Origin: Tsukamurella sp. 8F
Lineage (GTDB): Bacteria; Actinomycetota; Actinomycetes; Mycobacteriales; Mycobacteriaceae
Assembly: GCF_029167375.1 (NCBI RefSeq)
Contig: NZ_JARFTP010000003.1
Coordinates: forward strand, 62,001 to 126,000
Length of the DNA: 64,000 bases
Reading direction: 5' to 3'
The notes below the pieces were generated by a model. The model searched no databases. It had not been told where the DNA came from and saw only the letters and a program-made list of their open reading frames with translations. A program made the position numbers and the translations under genes. This document shows positions 51,201 through 59,998 of the stretch, piece after piece. Within the stretch, counting starts at the first letter, position 1; the number at the start of each line of letters is the position of its first letter.

Positions 51201-54200
51201 GCGATGAGTCCCGCCCACCCGACCGACCCACAGCCGGCGCCGCCCGCCGCCGGGATCGAACACGACTCCCTTCTCGGGGGACACATACAGAATCACCGCG
51301 ACTACCTCGAGGGGCAGTTGGCGATCGCCCGAGACCTTGCGAGCGCGCTCAATCGCGGCACCGTCGATCCCGCGACGCTGAACGCGGTGGGTGCCGTATC
51401 GCAGCACGGTGTCGCGATCAGCGAGAGCCACTCCCGCGCCAGCGAGGTGCTCGCCGAACTGGCCGCGCTTGAGGCCGGCGCGCCCGCCGGAGCAGCCGCT
51501 CCGCGCCGCGCCGCGACGGGGACCGTCGCGGCGCAGATCGCGGTGCCGGCCGCTCCCGTGGTCCCTGCGGCGGTCGTTCCGGCCGGCGTCGCTCCCGCAC
51601 CCGCCGCTCCTGCGGTGGAGGCGCGTACCCCGGCGGCGTCAGCCGCCCAGCCTGCGTCCGCCCCACCCGCGCCCCCGGAGGTTCCGTCGCCACCGACGCT
51701 GAACGGCGCGGCGCCCGTCGCGACCGCGGCCGGTGCCGTGTCGGCCGACGAGGTACGAACGGCATTGCGTGAGGTGGTCGCGGACAAGACCGGCTACCCC
51801 GTCGAGATGGTCGATCCCACAATGGATCTCGAGGCCGATCTCGGAGTCGACTCGATCAAGCGGGTGCAGGTGCTCGGCGTCGTACAGGAGCGGTTCCCGC
51901 AGATGCCTGCACTTGGACCGGAACAACTCGGCACGGTGCGCTCCCTCGACCAGATCGTGGAACTGCTGCTCGCGGGCGGAGGCGATGTCCACCCAAAAGC
52001 TGATGCCGCAGCGGCCCCGCTGCGGCACATCCGAGAGTTGATCGAGATTCCTTCCGCGGACCGGCTTCTCGACGCCTACTCCGCCGCGCCGAGCGCCCGG
52101 ATCGTCGTCCTGGGCGCCGGCGCCGGCGCAGACGCCCTGCAATCGGCGCTGGCGGCGCAGGGCTGGTCGGTCGACGCCGCGAACGTCGACATCGCCGACA
52201 CCGCGCCCGCCGGCGGCGCAGAGGACGCGCTGGAGGATGCCGTATCCGGCCCGAACCCGGTGGACGCCTGCATCCTCCTCGTCGAGCGCCCGCGCGATCA
52301 GGCCGAGCTGTCCGCACGCCTTCAGGCGGCGATACTCGTCGCCAAGCACGCGCTGCCGGCGTTGCAGGAACGAGCCGTGCACACCGGCTCGCGTGCTGCC
52401 TTCCTGACGGTCACGGCGATCGACGGCGGCCTGGGCCTGAGTCGCGACTCGGCATCGTCCGACGAGGGCACCGATCCGGTGGCCGCCGCGATCGGCGGCG
52501 TCGGCGGCCTGGTGAAGACCGCGGCGGCAGAGTTCCCCGGTGTGTTCTGCCGGGCCGTCGACGTCGCGCCTGCCGCGGGTGATCGGGATGCGGCCGCGGC
52601 CGTAGTGGACGAACTCATGGACGCCGCCCTCGATGTGCTCGAGGTCGGGATCGATCCGATGGGCGGGCGCCGCACGGTGGTGCCGAGCAGATATGCGCTC
52701 GCGCGTCCGACCACCACGCCGATCGCAGACGAACCGTCGCCGGATGTGCTGACATCCGATGACGTCGTGCTCGTCACCGGTGGCGCGCGCGGTGTCACGG
52801 CGACCTGCGTCGAGGAGCTGGCCGCGCGGTCGTCCGCGCGGTTCGTGCTCCTCGGCCGAACCGCTCTCGACGACGAGCCCCGGTGGGCGGTCGGTGTCGC
52901 CGACGACGATCTGCGCGCAGCGGCGGTCGCCGCCGGCGACGGGCCGGCTACGCCGGCCGAGATCGGTCGCATGTGCCGAACGATCTCGGCGGCGCGCGGA
53001 ATACGCGCGCTGGTCGACCGACTCGACGACGGTGACGGTGACCGGCCCCGGGCCCGCTATGTCTCGGTCGACGTCGCCGACGCTGCCGCGGTCGAGGCCG
53101 CACTCCGACCGCTGCGCGCGGAGATCACGGCAGTCGTGCATGGCGCCGGGGTGCTCGCCGATTCCCTGCTACCCGCCAAGACACAGGCTCGAATCGCATC
53201 GGTTCTCGATCCGAAGCTGACCGGGTTGGGTAACGTCCTGGCCGCTCTAGACGCGGATGCCGCAGCGTCCCCGCTGCACAGCATGCTGCTCTTCACGTCT
53301 GTGGCGGGTCTGTACGGGAACGCCGGGCAGGCCGACTACGCCACGGCGAACGAGGCCCTGGTCCGGTTCGCGGCACAATGGCGCCGGGCGCGGCCCGGCC
53401 GGCATGCGATCGCCGTCGACTGGGGAGCCTGGGATGGCGGAATGGTGGATGCGGCTCTGCGAGAGCACTTCCTGTCGCGCGGTGTGGCACTGCTCGCGCC
53501 CGCGCGAGGTGCGGCGGCGTTCGTCGAGCAGTACGCCACGGCACGATCGGACGACGGCTCCGTCCTGATCGGTGTGGCGGCGCCGTTGAGCTCGTCGGCG
53601 CCACCGGCGCCGACCGGCACGATCGTCCGCCTACTCGGCCGGCTCGCGGAACACGCAGCGCTCCAGGCACATCGGGTAGGCGCCGGCACGGTTCTGCCAG
53701 CCACGTTCGCGATCGGCGCGATGGTCAACGCCGTCGAACGCTCGCGGCCCGGGCACGTGGTGAGGCGGGTCGACGACTTCCACGTGCTGCGGGGCATCGT
53801 GTTCGACTCGCCGATCGACCACGTCGCGGTGACATTGCGCGACCGTGTCGCGGGCGCAGTGCAGGTGGATATGACGACCAGTGGACCGGACGGTGCCATC
53901 GTGCCCCGATACCGTGCGAACCTCACCGTAGGCGAATCGAAAGAAGCACCGGTCGAGCATGTCTCACCGATGAGGACCTGGCCGGGCGCAGGAGTGGATG
54001 CCGCCGATCTGTACCGGCGTGCCATCCAGTTCCACGGCCCTGCCCTGCAGGGAATGCGGCGGATATTGGCCGAATCCGATGAGGAACTGGTGGTCGAGTG
54101 CGCGCTCGACGCGGTGCCGGTAGGCATCGACGGCTACCGGGGTGCCCTCCATCATCCGATCCTCGCAGACCTGGTGTTGCAGGTACCGCCCGTGCTGGGG

Positions 54201-54452
54201 TACCGGCTACTCGGTAGCGCGTGTCTGCCGCTGGCCGTCGGTGCCTGGGAATATCATGCACCGCTACCCGTCTCGGAGCCGTTCGTCGTGGTGGTGGGTC
54301 ACCCGCGTCGGGCCGGCGCCGAACTGACGGTCGACGTGTCGGTCATCGACCGCGCCGGGACGCTGTTGCAGCGCCTGACCGACGTCTCCGTGGTGACGAC
54401 GCCGGACCTGTCCGAGTTGTTCCGTGAATCAGTGAAGCAGTGGAGCGAATGA
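48258..54452 (+). CDS. PfaA-like multidomain synthase (KS-AT-ACP-KR-DH)
   Basis: 2064 residues. Order: ketosynthase ~30-485 (Cys230 in DAACAAS; EAHATGT; GHTKGAAGT), acyltransferase ~580-870 (GHSFGELTALWASG, Ser681), Ala/Pro linker, one ACP ~1163-1239 (LEADLGVDSIKRV, Ser1199), ketoreductase ~1260-1730 (VTGGARGVT, Tyr1694 in GQADYATANEAL) and a C-terminal dehydratase-like double hotdog from ~1795 (His1805). This is the PfaA architecture of polyunsaturated-fatty-acid synthases, but PfaA normally carries several tandem ACPs and here there is one. GTG 48258 is preceded by GGAGG. It overlaps the next gene. It would extend acyl chains with malonyl units and reduce and dehydrate them in cycles. Confidence 0.93.
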   Translation: MTSPASHGPTPASTSDDHVPDGSRRLAQNPIAIVGMSALLPKAASVRQYWRNIVDGVDCTDEVPASRWSLDDYYDADPDARDKTYSRRGAFLPDVAFDPVEFGMPPNQLEVTSTMQTLSLGVARDVLADAGATDSAWYDPTRTGVVLGTTGPVPLMHPLAARLSTPVLKEAARSCGLSDTDADAIADKFVAAFAPWEENSFPGLLANVVAGRVANRLGLGGINCTVDAACAASLAAIRTAIAELQDGRADTMITGGVDTENSIFIYMCFSKVGALSKTGSIKPFAESADGTLLGEGITMLALRRLADAERDGNRIYAVIKGIGSSSDGRSKSIYAPRAEGQRIALDRAYRDAECCPSSVELFEAHATGTAVGDRTELTALGGLLTDATDDRRFAAVGSVKSQIGHTKGAAGTASVMKLALGLYHKVLPGTINVDRPNPAVTAESPYYVNTRTRPWIRDPHRPVRRAAASAMGFGGTNFHVVLEEATSSRAEVRATHDVARAYLWHAPDSATLVDTVRTQPPTTEIVPESHARVGFVAIGRDDAEYLREVAVEQLIAQDGRSSWRHPDGVYFRAQGRSDVRVAALFAGQGSQYVDMGSAAALSVPQVAEAFDRANAAFAHAPTRLAPVVFPPPAFSDAERADQEAVLRRTEFAQPAIGALAAGQYRFLHDLGLRPTGFCGHSFGELTALWASGAITESDFIRTARARGAAMASPDVEDPGTMLAIAADRAEVEEMLADHTDVWVCNHNAPDQVVVGGGTRAVESVEAAAAECGWTTRRLPVSGAFHTPYVGHAVERFEAAVQDVIISAPDGIVYADAPGAHYGDDPAANRATLIDQLLRPVEFVAALEKMSEDGFTVFVEFGPKQALTSLVGRTLGDDVVAVPTDAGPMGDGDVALKRAAVQLAVLGLPISDIDRYAADPETPREPGAMTVSLSAPEYVPPARRKAYRAALDDGYVIAGTAPVAGSTSPHPLDRNDLTEDQIAMSPAHPTDPQPAPPAAGIEHDSLLGGHIQNHRDYLEGQLAIARDLASALNRGTVDPATLNAVGAVSQHGVAISESHSRASEVLAELAALEAGAPAGAAAPRRAATGTVAAQIAVPAAPVVPAAVVPAGVAPAPAAPAVEARTPAASAAQPASAPPAPPEVPSPPTLNGAAPVATAAGAVSADEVRTALREVVADKTGYPVEMVDPTMDLEADLGVDSIKRVQVLGVVQERFPQMPALGPEQLGTVRSLDQIVELLLAGGGDVHPKADAAAAPLRHIRELIEIPSADRLLDAYSAAPSARIVVLGAGAGADALQSALAAQGWSVDAANVDIADTAPAGGAEDALEDAVSGPNPVDACILLVERPRDQAELSARLQAAILVAKHALPALQERAVHTGSRAAFLTVTAIDGGLGLSRDSASSDEGTDPVAAAIGGVGGLVKTAAAEFPGVFCRAVDVAPAAGDRDAAAAVVDELMDAALDVLEVGIDPMGGRRTVVPSRYALARPTTTPIADEPSPDVLTSDDVVLVTGGARGVTATCVEELAARSSARFVLLGRTALDDEPRWAVGVADDDLRAAAVAAGDGPATPAEIGRMCRTISAARGIRALVDRLDDGDGDRPRARYVSVDVADAAAVEAALRPLRAEITAVVHGAGVLADSLLPAKTQARIASVLDPKLTGLGNVLAALDADAAASPLHSMLLFTSVAGLYGNAGQADYATANEALVRFAAQWRRARPGRHAIAVDWGAWDGGMVDAALREHFLSRGVALLAPARGAAAFVEQYATARSDDGSVLIGVAAPLSSSAPPAPTGTIVRLLGRLAEHAALQAHRVGAGTVLPATFAIGAMVNAVERSRPGHVVRRVDDFHVLRGIVFDSPIDHVAVTLRDRVAGAVQVDMTTSGPDGAIVPRYRANLTVGESKEAPVEHVSPMRTWPGAGVDAADLYRRAIQFHGPALQGMRRILAESDEELVVECALDAVPVGIDGYRGALHHPILADLVLQVPPVLGYRLLGSACLPLAVGAWEYHAPLPVSEPFVVVVGHPRRAGAELTVDVSVIDRAGTLLQRLTDVSVVTTPDLSELFRESVKQWSE

Positions 54453-56467
54453 TGAGCACATCCGTCACGGTCGACGGGCCGCCGCCCGACGCGATGCAGG
54501 ACGAGCCGGCGATCGATTTCGAGGGGCAGCCGTTCGACCCGGCGCCGTCGAGCACGTCCACAGTCGACTCGGCCGCTGCCCCGGCGTCCCCTGCTGAGCG
54601 GTCTGCGGCGGCATCCGTCCGCGACCAGGTGACGGCGACATCGCACGCGCAGTCCTCCGCCGCTGCTGGAGCGGTCGCGATGGCACCGCTGTCCGAGCTG
54701 CGCCGGGCCGTACTGCGGGCGCACCGCGCGGCCGTCATTGCGCAGGCGAGGCTGCAGCGTCGGCACTGGGATGTCGCACGCGGGCAGGTGTTCCGTCACG
54801 ATGCCGCTGCCCTTTCGGTCCAGCACGCCCTTCCGGTCGAGCCGGCACCGGAGGGCTCGTTCAAACCCCTGAATCGCCCCCGTGCGGCCGAGATCGGTCG
54901 CGAAGCCATCGTGGAGCTGTTGACTGCTGCAGGATTCGAGGGCGAGTGCACACTCGACGTCGTTCGCGGGCTCTCGCTCCGCGGAGGCGCGTACGGCGCG
55001 GGTGCGTTGATCGCACGCCCGCTCTCGAACGGAGTTCCCGCGGTCGCCTCCGCCGCGGCGGTGTTCGCCGCGGCGGTGGGCCTCTCGACCTGCATCCCGA
55101 ACCCGGTCGTCGAAGCGGCCGTGCCGGTGGACGAACCGATACCGGCGGGCGAATTCAGCCTGCACGTGCATCAGATCGATCTCGTTCCCCGGCCACACCT
55201 GACCGCCGTAGCGGAGTTCGCCGGAGGCATGCGGGTGCCGGTCGTGGTGCAGGTCTGCGAGCGGACCGGTGCGCAGGTCGGCCCCGGGCCCGGGGGTGCA
55301 CCGCCGACTCCCTCGGCGAGACTGAGTATTGACGGCGAGACGCTGCTGCTCAACGAATTCCATATGGCACACCTATCCCGTGGCGACCAGGGGATCGCGA
55401 TGGGGCCCGAATACGCCGGCTACACGGGCAGGCGCGCGACCCGCCTGCCGACCGGTGGACTGCTGCTGGTGGACCGCGTCCTGCGATTCGACGGGCGGCG
55501 TGGGAGTTTCGAGGGTGTGGCCGAGTACGACACGGAATACGACGCAGCCGCCGACTCCTGGTACTACGCCGATACCGCCAACGAGTCGATGCCGCACTTC
55601 GTCTACATGGAGACGTCGCTCCAGGCGGCGCTCCTGATGGGATACTTCGCCGGGCCGACACTGGTCGACCCCGGCGCGGCGGCGCGGCTGCGCAACCTCG
55701 GTGGCACCGCCACGGTGCTGCGCCGGATCGATCTGCGGGACAAGACGATCAGTCAGCACTCGCGTCTGCTCAGTACCACGATCCTGCCCGGGTCCTCGTT
55801 GCAGACCTTCGACTACACACTCTCGGTCGACGGGGAGCCGTTCTACCGTGGTGAGACGATGTTCGGCTACTTCAGCGACGAGGCGCTCGCGAATCAAACG
55901 GGGCTGGATGCCGGTGCGCCGCGGCCGCCGTGGCAGGCTACGCGAGCGGATCCGCCGCATTCGAGGCGCATCGACATCGAAGCTCGGCGCCGAGCCGGCG
56001 GTCCGCTGCCGCGCTCGCGGGACAAGCTCGCGTTGCTCGACTCCGTCGATGTGGTCGACGGAGGCGGCGAGTACGGACTCGGCTATCTGCATGCCGTCCG
56101 CCCCATTGTGGGCGACGAGTGGTACTTCGAGCGCCACTTCCACCTCGACCCGGTCATCCCCGGGTCGCTGGGTGTCGAGACCGTGATCCAGGCCGTGCAG
56201 GAGTGGATGCTCGACGCCGGCTACGGGGACTCGTATGCGGTGCCGGCATTCGCTCTGCCGCAGAATATTCCATTCACCTGGAAGTATCGCGGCCAGTTCC
56301 TGCCGACGGACGGGTCATGCGAGTTCGAGGCCCACATCAAGTCGGTGGAGGTGCGCGACGACGCCGTGGTCGTCACCGTCGATGCCTCGCTGTGGAAGCC
56401 CGGCCTCCGCATCTACGAACTGACCGACCTCGGAGTCGAGTTGCGGGACCGAGGAGGCAACCGATGA
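54452..56467 (+). CDS. PfaC-like dehydratase/isomerase protein (DH-DH only)
   Basis: 671 residues. The C-terminal two thirds match the paired FabA-like hotdogs of PfaC: DH1 ~333-476 (LLLVDRVLRFD, MPHFVYMETSLQAALLMGYF, RNLGGTATVLRRIDLRDKTI) and DH2 ~513-663 (GEYGLGYLHAVRPI, HFHLDPVIPGSLGVE with His562, FTWKYRGQFLP). The KS and chain-length-factor domains that precede them in PfaC are absent; instead there is a ~300-residue region with a helical stretch and a degenerate hotdog-like part (IDLVPRPHLTAVAEFAGG). It should dehydrate, and perhaps isomerise, 3-hydroxyacyl chains. ATG 54452 is chosen (ATG 54449 adjacent); 4-bp overlap with the PfaD-like gene. Confidence 0.9.
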   Translation: MSTSVTVDGPPPDAMQDEPAIDFEGQPFDPAPSSTSTVDSAAAPASPAERSAAASVRDQVTATSHAQSSAAAGAVAMAPLSELRRAVLRAHRAAVIAQARLQRRHWDVARGQVFRHDAAALSVQHALPVEPAPEGSFKPLNRPRAAEIGREAIVELLTAAGFEGECTLDVVRGLSLRGGAYGAGALIARPLSNGVPAVASAAAVFAAAVGLSTCIPNPVVEAAVPVDEPIPAGEFSLHVHQIDLVPRPHLTAVAEFAGGMRVPVVVQVCERTGAQVGPGPGGAPPTPSARLSIDGETLLLNEFHMAHLSRGDQGIAMGPEYAGYTGRRATRLPTGGLLLVDRVLRFDGRRGSFEGVAEYDTEYDAAADSWYYADTANESMPHFVYMETSLQAALLMGYFAGPTLVDPGAAARLRNLGGTATVLRRIDLRDKTISQHSRLLSTTILPGSSLQTFDYTLSVDGEPFYRGETMFGYFSDEALANQTGLDAGAPRPPWQATRADPPHSRRIDIEARRRAGGPLPRSRDKLALLDSVDVVDGGGEYGLGYLHAVRPIVGDEWYFERHFHLDPVIPGSLGVETVIQAVQEWMLDAGYGDSYAVPAFALPQNIPFTWKYRGQFLPTDGSCEFEAHIKSVEVRDDAVVVTVDASLWKPGLRIYELTDLGVELRDRGGNR

Positions 56468-58047
56468 GCGGCGGATTGGACATTCGAACGTCGATGCCGG
56501 GCCGCATCGCGGCGCGGGCCGACGAGATCCGCTCGGTCGTAATGGATCTCGAACGCCCGTGCTGGATCGTGCGCGGCCCGAGCGGCGTCGGCGCCACTCA
56601 CGAACCGCCCGCCGGGGCGCAGGTGTTGGCGGCTGCGCCCCCGATATCGCCTCTGTCGCTGGGTGAGGGCTCGTTCCGGTCCTTCCACGGTGTGGCGGCC
56701 GCATATGCCGCCGGAGCCATGGCGAACGGGATCGCGTCGGTGCCACTGGTGACCCGGATGGCCCGGTCCGGATACCTGGCGAGCTACGGGGCAGCCGGTG
56801 TCGTCCCCGATCGGGTAGATGCCGCACTCGCCGAGCTGGCCGCTCGACTGGGCACGAAGCCGTTCGCGTGCAATCTCATTCACAGTCCCACCGAACCGGC
56901 GCTGGAGCGAGCGATCGTGGACTCGTGTCTGCGGCACGAGGTGCGTTGCGTCGAGGCCTCGGCGTTCATGAGCCTGACCCCGCAGGTGCTGCGGTATCGC
57001 CTGGCCGGGCTGGAGGCCGGCGGCAGCGGCGTGGTGCGCCGGAATCGGCTCATCGCCAAGGTCTCCCGCGCCGAGGTCGCCGAACTGTTCCTGCGCCCTG
57101 CCCCGATAGACATGGTGCGGCGCCTGGTCGAGGTTGGTGACGTCACCGCCGAGCAGGCCGAACTCGCCGCCACGATTCCCGTGGCCGACGACGTCACCGC
57201 TGAAGCGGACTCCGGCGGGCACACCGACCGCCGGCCGCTGGTCGTCCTGCTTCCGGAACTCATCGCGGTGCGCGATCGGATCGCGCAGGAGTTCCCGGCC
57301 GCGCGAGCGGTACGCATCGGCGCCGCCGGCGGCCTCGGGACGCCGGTTGCAGCCGCGGCAGCGTTCGCGATGGGCGCGGCGTACATCGTGACCGGATCGG
57401 TCAACCAGGCGTCGGTCGAGGCGGATCAGTCCGATGCGACCAAGCGGCTCCTCGCCGCCGCGGACGTGGCGGACACGGTCATGACCGCGTCGTCGGACAT
57501 GTTCGAGATGGGGGTGCAGGTTCAGGTGCTGCGCCGCGGAACGATGTTCGCGACGCGGGCGCAGCGCCTGTACGAGGTGTATCGGGCGTACGACGGGTTG
57601 GAGGCTCTGCCTGCCGACCTACGCGACGACATCGAGCGCACGATTCTCGGCCGCTCGTTCGACAGCGTATGGGACGAGTGCATCCGCTACTTCTCGGAGC
57701 GCGACCCGGCCCAGCTCACCGGAGCGGAGAGCGATCCGAAGCGGCGGATGGCGCTGGTGTTCCGGTGGTACCTCGGGCTGTCGTCGGGGTGGAGCATGCG
57801 CGGCGATCCCGGCCGGATCACCGACTACCAGATCTGGTGCGGTCCGGCGATGGGCGCCTTCAACCGATGGGCTGCGGGCTCGGACCTCGAGTCGGTCGCC
57901 GACCGCCATGTCGACGAGATCGCAGACCGGCTCATGCACGGCGCAGCGATCGCCACGAGGGTGATGACCCTGCGCGCAGCCGGTGTGCGGCTTCCGTCCT
58001 CGTGCACCGAGTTCGGGCCGATCCCGCTGCGCCGCGCGGCGCGGTGA
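56464..58047 (+). CDS. PfaD-like FMN-dependent enoyl reductase
   Basis: 527 residues. FMN TIM-barrel of the nitronate-monooxygenase/PfaD group: GTKPFACNLIHSPTEPALE, VRCVEASAFMSLTPQVLRY, RIGAAGGLGTPVAAAAAFAMGAAYIVTGSVNQASVE, DMFEMGVQVQVLRRGTMFA and the C-terminal FRWYLGLSSGWS. PfaD supplies the enoyl reductase that PfaA lacks, so selected double bonds are reduced in trans. ATG 56464 overlaps the PfaC-like stop (ATGA). Last gene of the cluster; a strong hairpin follows. Confidence 0.93.
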   Translation: MSGGLDIRTSMPGRIAARADEIRSVVMDLERPCWIVRGPSGVGATHEPPAGAQVLAAAPPISPLSLGEGSFRSFHGVAAAYAAGAMANGIASVPLVTRMARSGYLASYGAAGVVPDRVDAALAELAARLGTKPFACNLIHSPTEPALERAIVDSCLRHEVRCVEASAFMSLTPQVLRYRLAGLEAGGSGVVRRNRLIAKVSRAEVAELFLRPAPIDMVRRLVEVGDVTAEQAELAATIPVADDVTAEADSGGHTDRRPLVVLLPELIAVRDRIAQEFPAARAVRIGAAGGLGTPVAAAAAFAMGAAYIVTGSVNQASVEADQSDATKRLLAAADVADTVMTASSDMFEMGVQVQVLRRGTMFATRAQRLYEVYRAYDGLEALPADLRDDIERTILGRSFDSVWDECIRYFSERDPAQLTGAESDPKRRMALVFRWYLGLSSGWSMRGDPGRITDYQIWCGPAMGAFNRWAAGSDLESVADRHVDEIADRLMHGAAIATRVMTLRAAGVRLPSSCTEFGPIPLRRAAR

Positions 58048-58054
58048 CGGTACC

Positions 58055-58084
58055 GGTCCACCGGCGGCGGACCGCCGGTGGACC
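58055..58084. terminator. strong hairpin terminator at the end of the Pfa-like operon
   Basis: GGTCCACCGGCGG-CGGA-CCGCCGGTGGACC: perfect 13-bp stem with a tetraloop, 7 nt after the PfaD-like stop and before the convergent ABC operon. No T-tract, but the best stem-loop in the window; likely bidirectional. Confidence 0.75.
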
Positions 58085-58197
58085 TACCGACCGACGCAGC
58101 GGTGGCCGAACGGACCATCGAGCGGGCCATGGTCCGACCGCACAGCCGAGAACGACGGTGTGGCCGCAGCCGCAGAGGTGAAGCGCGCCGCGCCGGG

Positions 58198-59034
58198 CTA
58201 TTTCAGCCCGGACCGTACGAACGCGTTCACGATCTGCCGCTGCAGTGCGAGGTACAACACGAATACCGGGACACAGGTGATGCCCGCGAGCGCCATCATG
58301 GCACCCCAGTCGGTCCCCTCGGCGGTCATGAAACTGCGGAGCCCCAGCTGCACCACCGAGTTGGAGCGCTGCAACACCACGGCGGGCCAGAAGTATTCGT
58401 TCCACGCGGTGATGAACAGCAGGATCGACAGGGCCGCGAGCGCGGGCCGCAGGTTCGGCACCACCACCGTCCACAGGATCGACCACGACGACCGTCCGTC
58501 CATCCTCGCGGCGGCGACCAGCTCTTTCGGGAACGACTCCATGTGCTGGCGCATCATGAGCACGGCCAGCGCCGAGCACATGGTCGGCAGCACGACGCCG
58601 ACCAGCGAGTCGATCATTCCCAGCCGGTGCAGCAGTACGTAATTCGGCAACATCGTGACCTGGAACGGCACCAGCCACGTGCCCACGAACGCGAGGTAGA
58701 GCAGCCGCTTCAGCCTGAATTCGTACATGGCGAAGGCGTACGACGCGAGCAGGGCGATCAACATCTGTGTGACGGTCGAGGCCACAGCGACGGCGAGCGT
58801 GTTGGCCAACAGCCGCACTACGTCGGTCTGCCCGGCCGCGTCCACGTAATTCTGCACGGACAGGGGCCACGGCAGCGGGGCGGACGAGTACTGATCCGCG
58901 GGCCTGCGCAGCGAGGTCGCGACGAGCCAATAGATGGGGAACCCGCACGCGAGTGCGGTCGCGGCCAGCACGAGGTGCCCGCGCAACCGATGCACCGATC
59001 GGGTAGAGAGGTCCTCGGCGTCAGCGGTCGTCAT
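58198..59034 (-). CDS. carbohydrate/glycerophosphate ABC permease (UgpE-like)
   Basis: 278 residues, six TM helices, with the inner-membrane EAA loop ELVAAARMDGRSSWSILWTVVVPNLRP split over about residues 165-195 (MDGRSSWSILWTVVVP). ADQYSSAPLPWP and ITAWNEYFWP are typical of the second permease of CUT1 sugar and Ugp systems. Its start overlaps the end of the first permease by 14 bp. Last gene of a five-gene operon. Confidence 0.87.
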   Translation of the reverse strand: MTTADAEDLSTRSVHRLRGHLVLAATALACGFPIYWLVATSLRRPADQYSSAPLPWPLSVQNYVDAAGQTDVVRLLANTLAVAVASTVTQMLIALLASYAFAMYEFRLKRLLYLAFVGTWLVPFQVTMLPNYVLLHRLGMIDSLVGVVLPTMCSALAVLMMRQHMESFPKELVAAARMDGRSSWSILWTVVVPNLRPALAALSILLFITAWNEYFWPAVVLQRSNSVVQLGLRSFMTAEGTDWGAMMALAGITCVPVFVLYLALQRQIVNAFVRSGLK

Positions 59035-59998
59035 GGAATGTCATCCGTTCCGTCAGTACGACCAGGATCGCGGCCAACGCGGCGAAGACCACGAACAGCA
59101 CGACACCGGCGGCAGCGCCGAGGCCGGCATCGAAGGTCTGAAAGCCGTACTGCCACAGCAGGTAGTAGATGTTCGTCGTCGATTCCGACGGCCCACCCTG
59201 GGTGAGCGTGTCGATCAGCGGGAAGGTCCATTGCGCGCTGAGCAGCACCGTGAGCAGTACCAGGAACGCCAGCGTCGGCGACAGTAGCGGCAGCGTGATC
59301 CAGCGGTCGATCTGCCAGCGTCCCGCCCCGTCTACGCGTGCGGCCTCGCGGTAGTCCGGGCTGATTCCGGACATCCCCGCAGACACCACGAGCACCGCGA
59401 AACCCATGATGTGCCAGCCGGTGATGACGACGATGACCGGCAGTGCGGTGTGTGCGTCGTTGATCCAGTTCACACGCACTCCGAGGACGCGGTCGACGAC
59501 TCCCGACTGCGGTTCGAGCAGCCATCGCCACGCCGCGGCGCTGGCGACCGGGGCGACCAGGAACGGGGCGAAGATCACGGTCTGGTAGATCACGCGCGCA
59601 CGGCCGGTCACATCGCGGGTCGCGAACGCTACGACGACCGGCAGGAGTACCGAGAACGGCAGCAGGCCGACGATGAAGACGACGGTGCGCCAGGCGGAGT
59701 CGCCGACCTCGGGCACGTCGACGAGGCGCTGGTAGTTGCGGCCGCCGACCCAGACCATCGGGCTCGTCGGCAGTAGATTCCACGAATGTAGCGACAGCTG
59801 GACCGCCTGTAGGAGCGGACGGTACGTCCAGACCACCAGCAATGCGACGGCCGGCACCAGGTACAGATACGGTTCGGCCGCGCCGAACAGCCGGCGCGCC
59901 GACGGCGGACGCGCCGCCCGGTCGGCGGGCGGCGCGGCGGGACGCACGGTGTCGGGCGGGTCCCGGTCGATCTCGACGAAGATCGGCCCACTAGTCAT
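59021..59998 (-). CDS. carbohydrate/glycerophosphate ABC permease (UgpA-like)
   Basis: 325 residues. A Pro/Arg-rich N-terminal tail, then six TM helices (LYLVPAVALLVVWTYRPLL first) and the EAA loop YREAARVDGAGRWQIDRWIT. QWTFPLIDTLTQGGPSESTT is the usual C-terminal block of CUT1 first permeases. It overlaps the metallophosphoesterase gene by 8 bp and the second permease by 14 bp, so all are co-translated. Confidence 0.87.
   Translation of the reverse strand: MTSGPIFVEIDRDPPDTVRPAAPPADRAARPPSARRLFGAAEPYLYLVPAVALLVVWTYRPLLQAVQLSLHSWNLLPTSPMVWVGGRNYQRLVDVPEVGDSAWRTVVFIVGLLPFSVLLPVVVAFATRDVTGRARVIYQTVIFAPFLVAPVASAAAWRWLLEPQSGVVDRVLGVRVNWINDAHTALPVIVVITGWHIMGFAVLVVSAGMSGISPDYREAARVDGAGRWQIDRWITLPLLSPTLAFLVLLTVLLSAQWTFPLIDTLTQGGPSESTTNIYYLLWQYGFQTFDAGLGAAAGVVLFVVFAALAAILVVLTERMTFHDDR

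Noticed and set aside
51481-51730. Repetitive Ala/Pro-rich DNA as a possible tandem repeat element
   Set aside because: It is an interdomain linker of the PfaA-like protein; the repetition is codon-level Ala/Pro bias, in frame throughout.
55930-56463. Upstream extension of the PfaD-like gene
   Set aside because: Overlaps the DH2 domain of the PfaC-like protein in another frame; ATG 56464 with ATGA overlap is the start.
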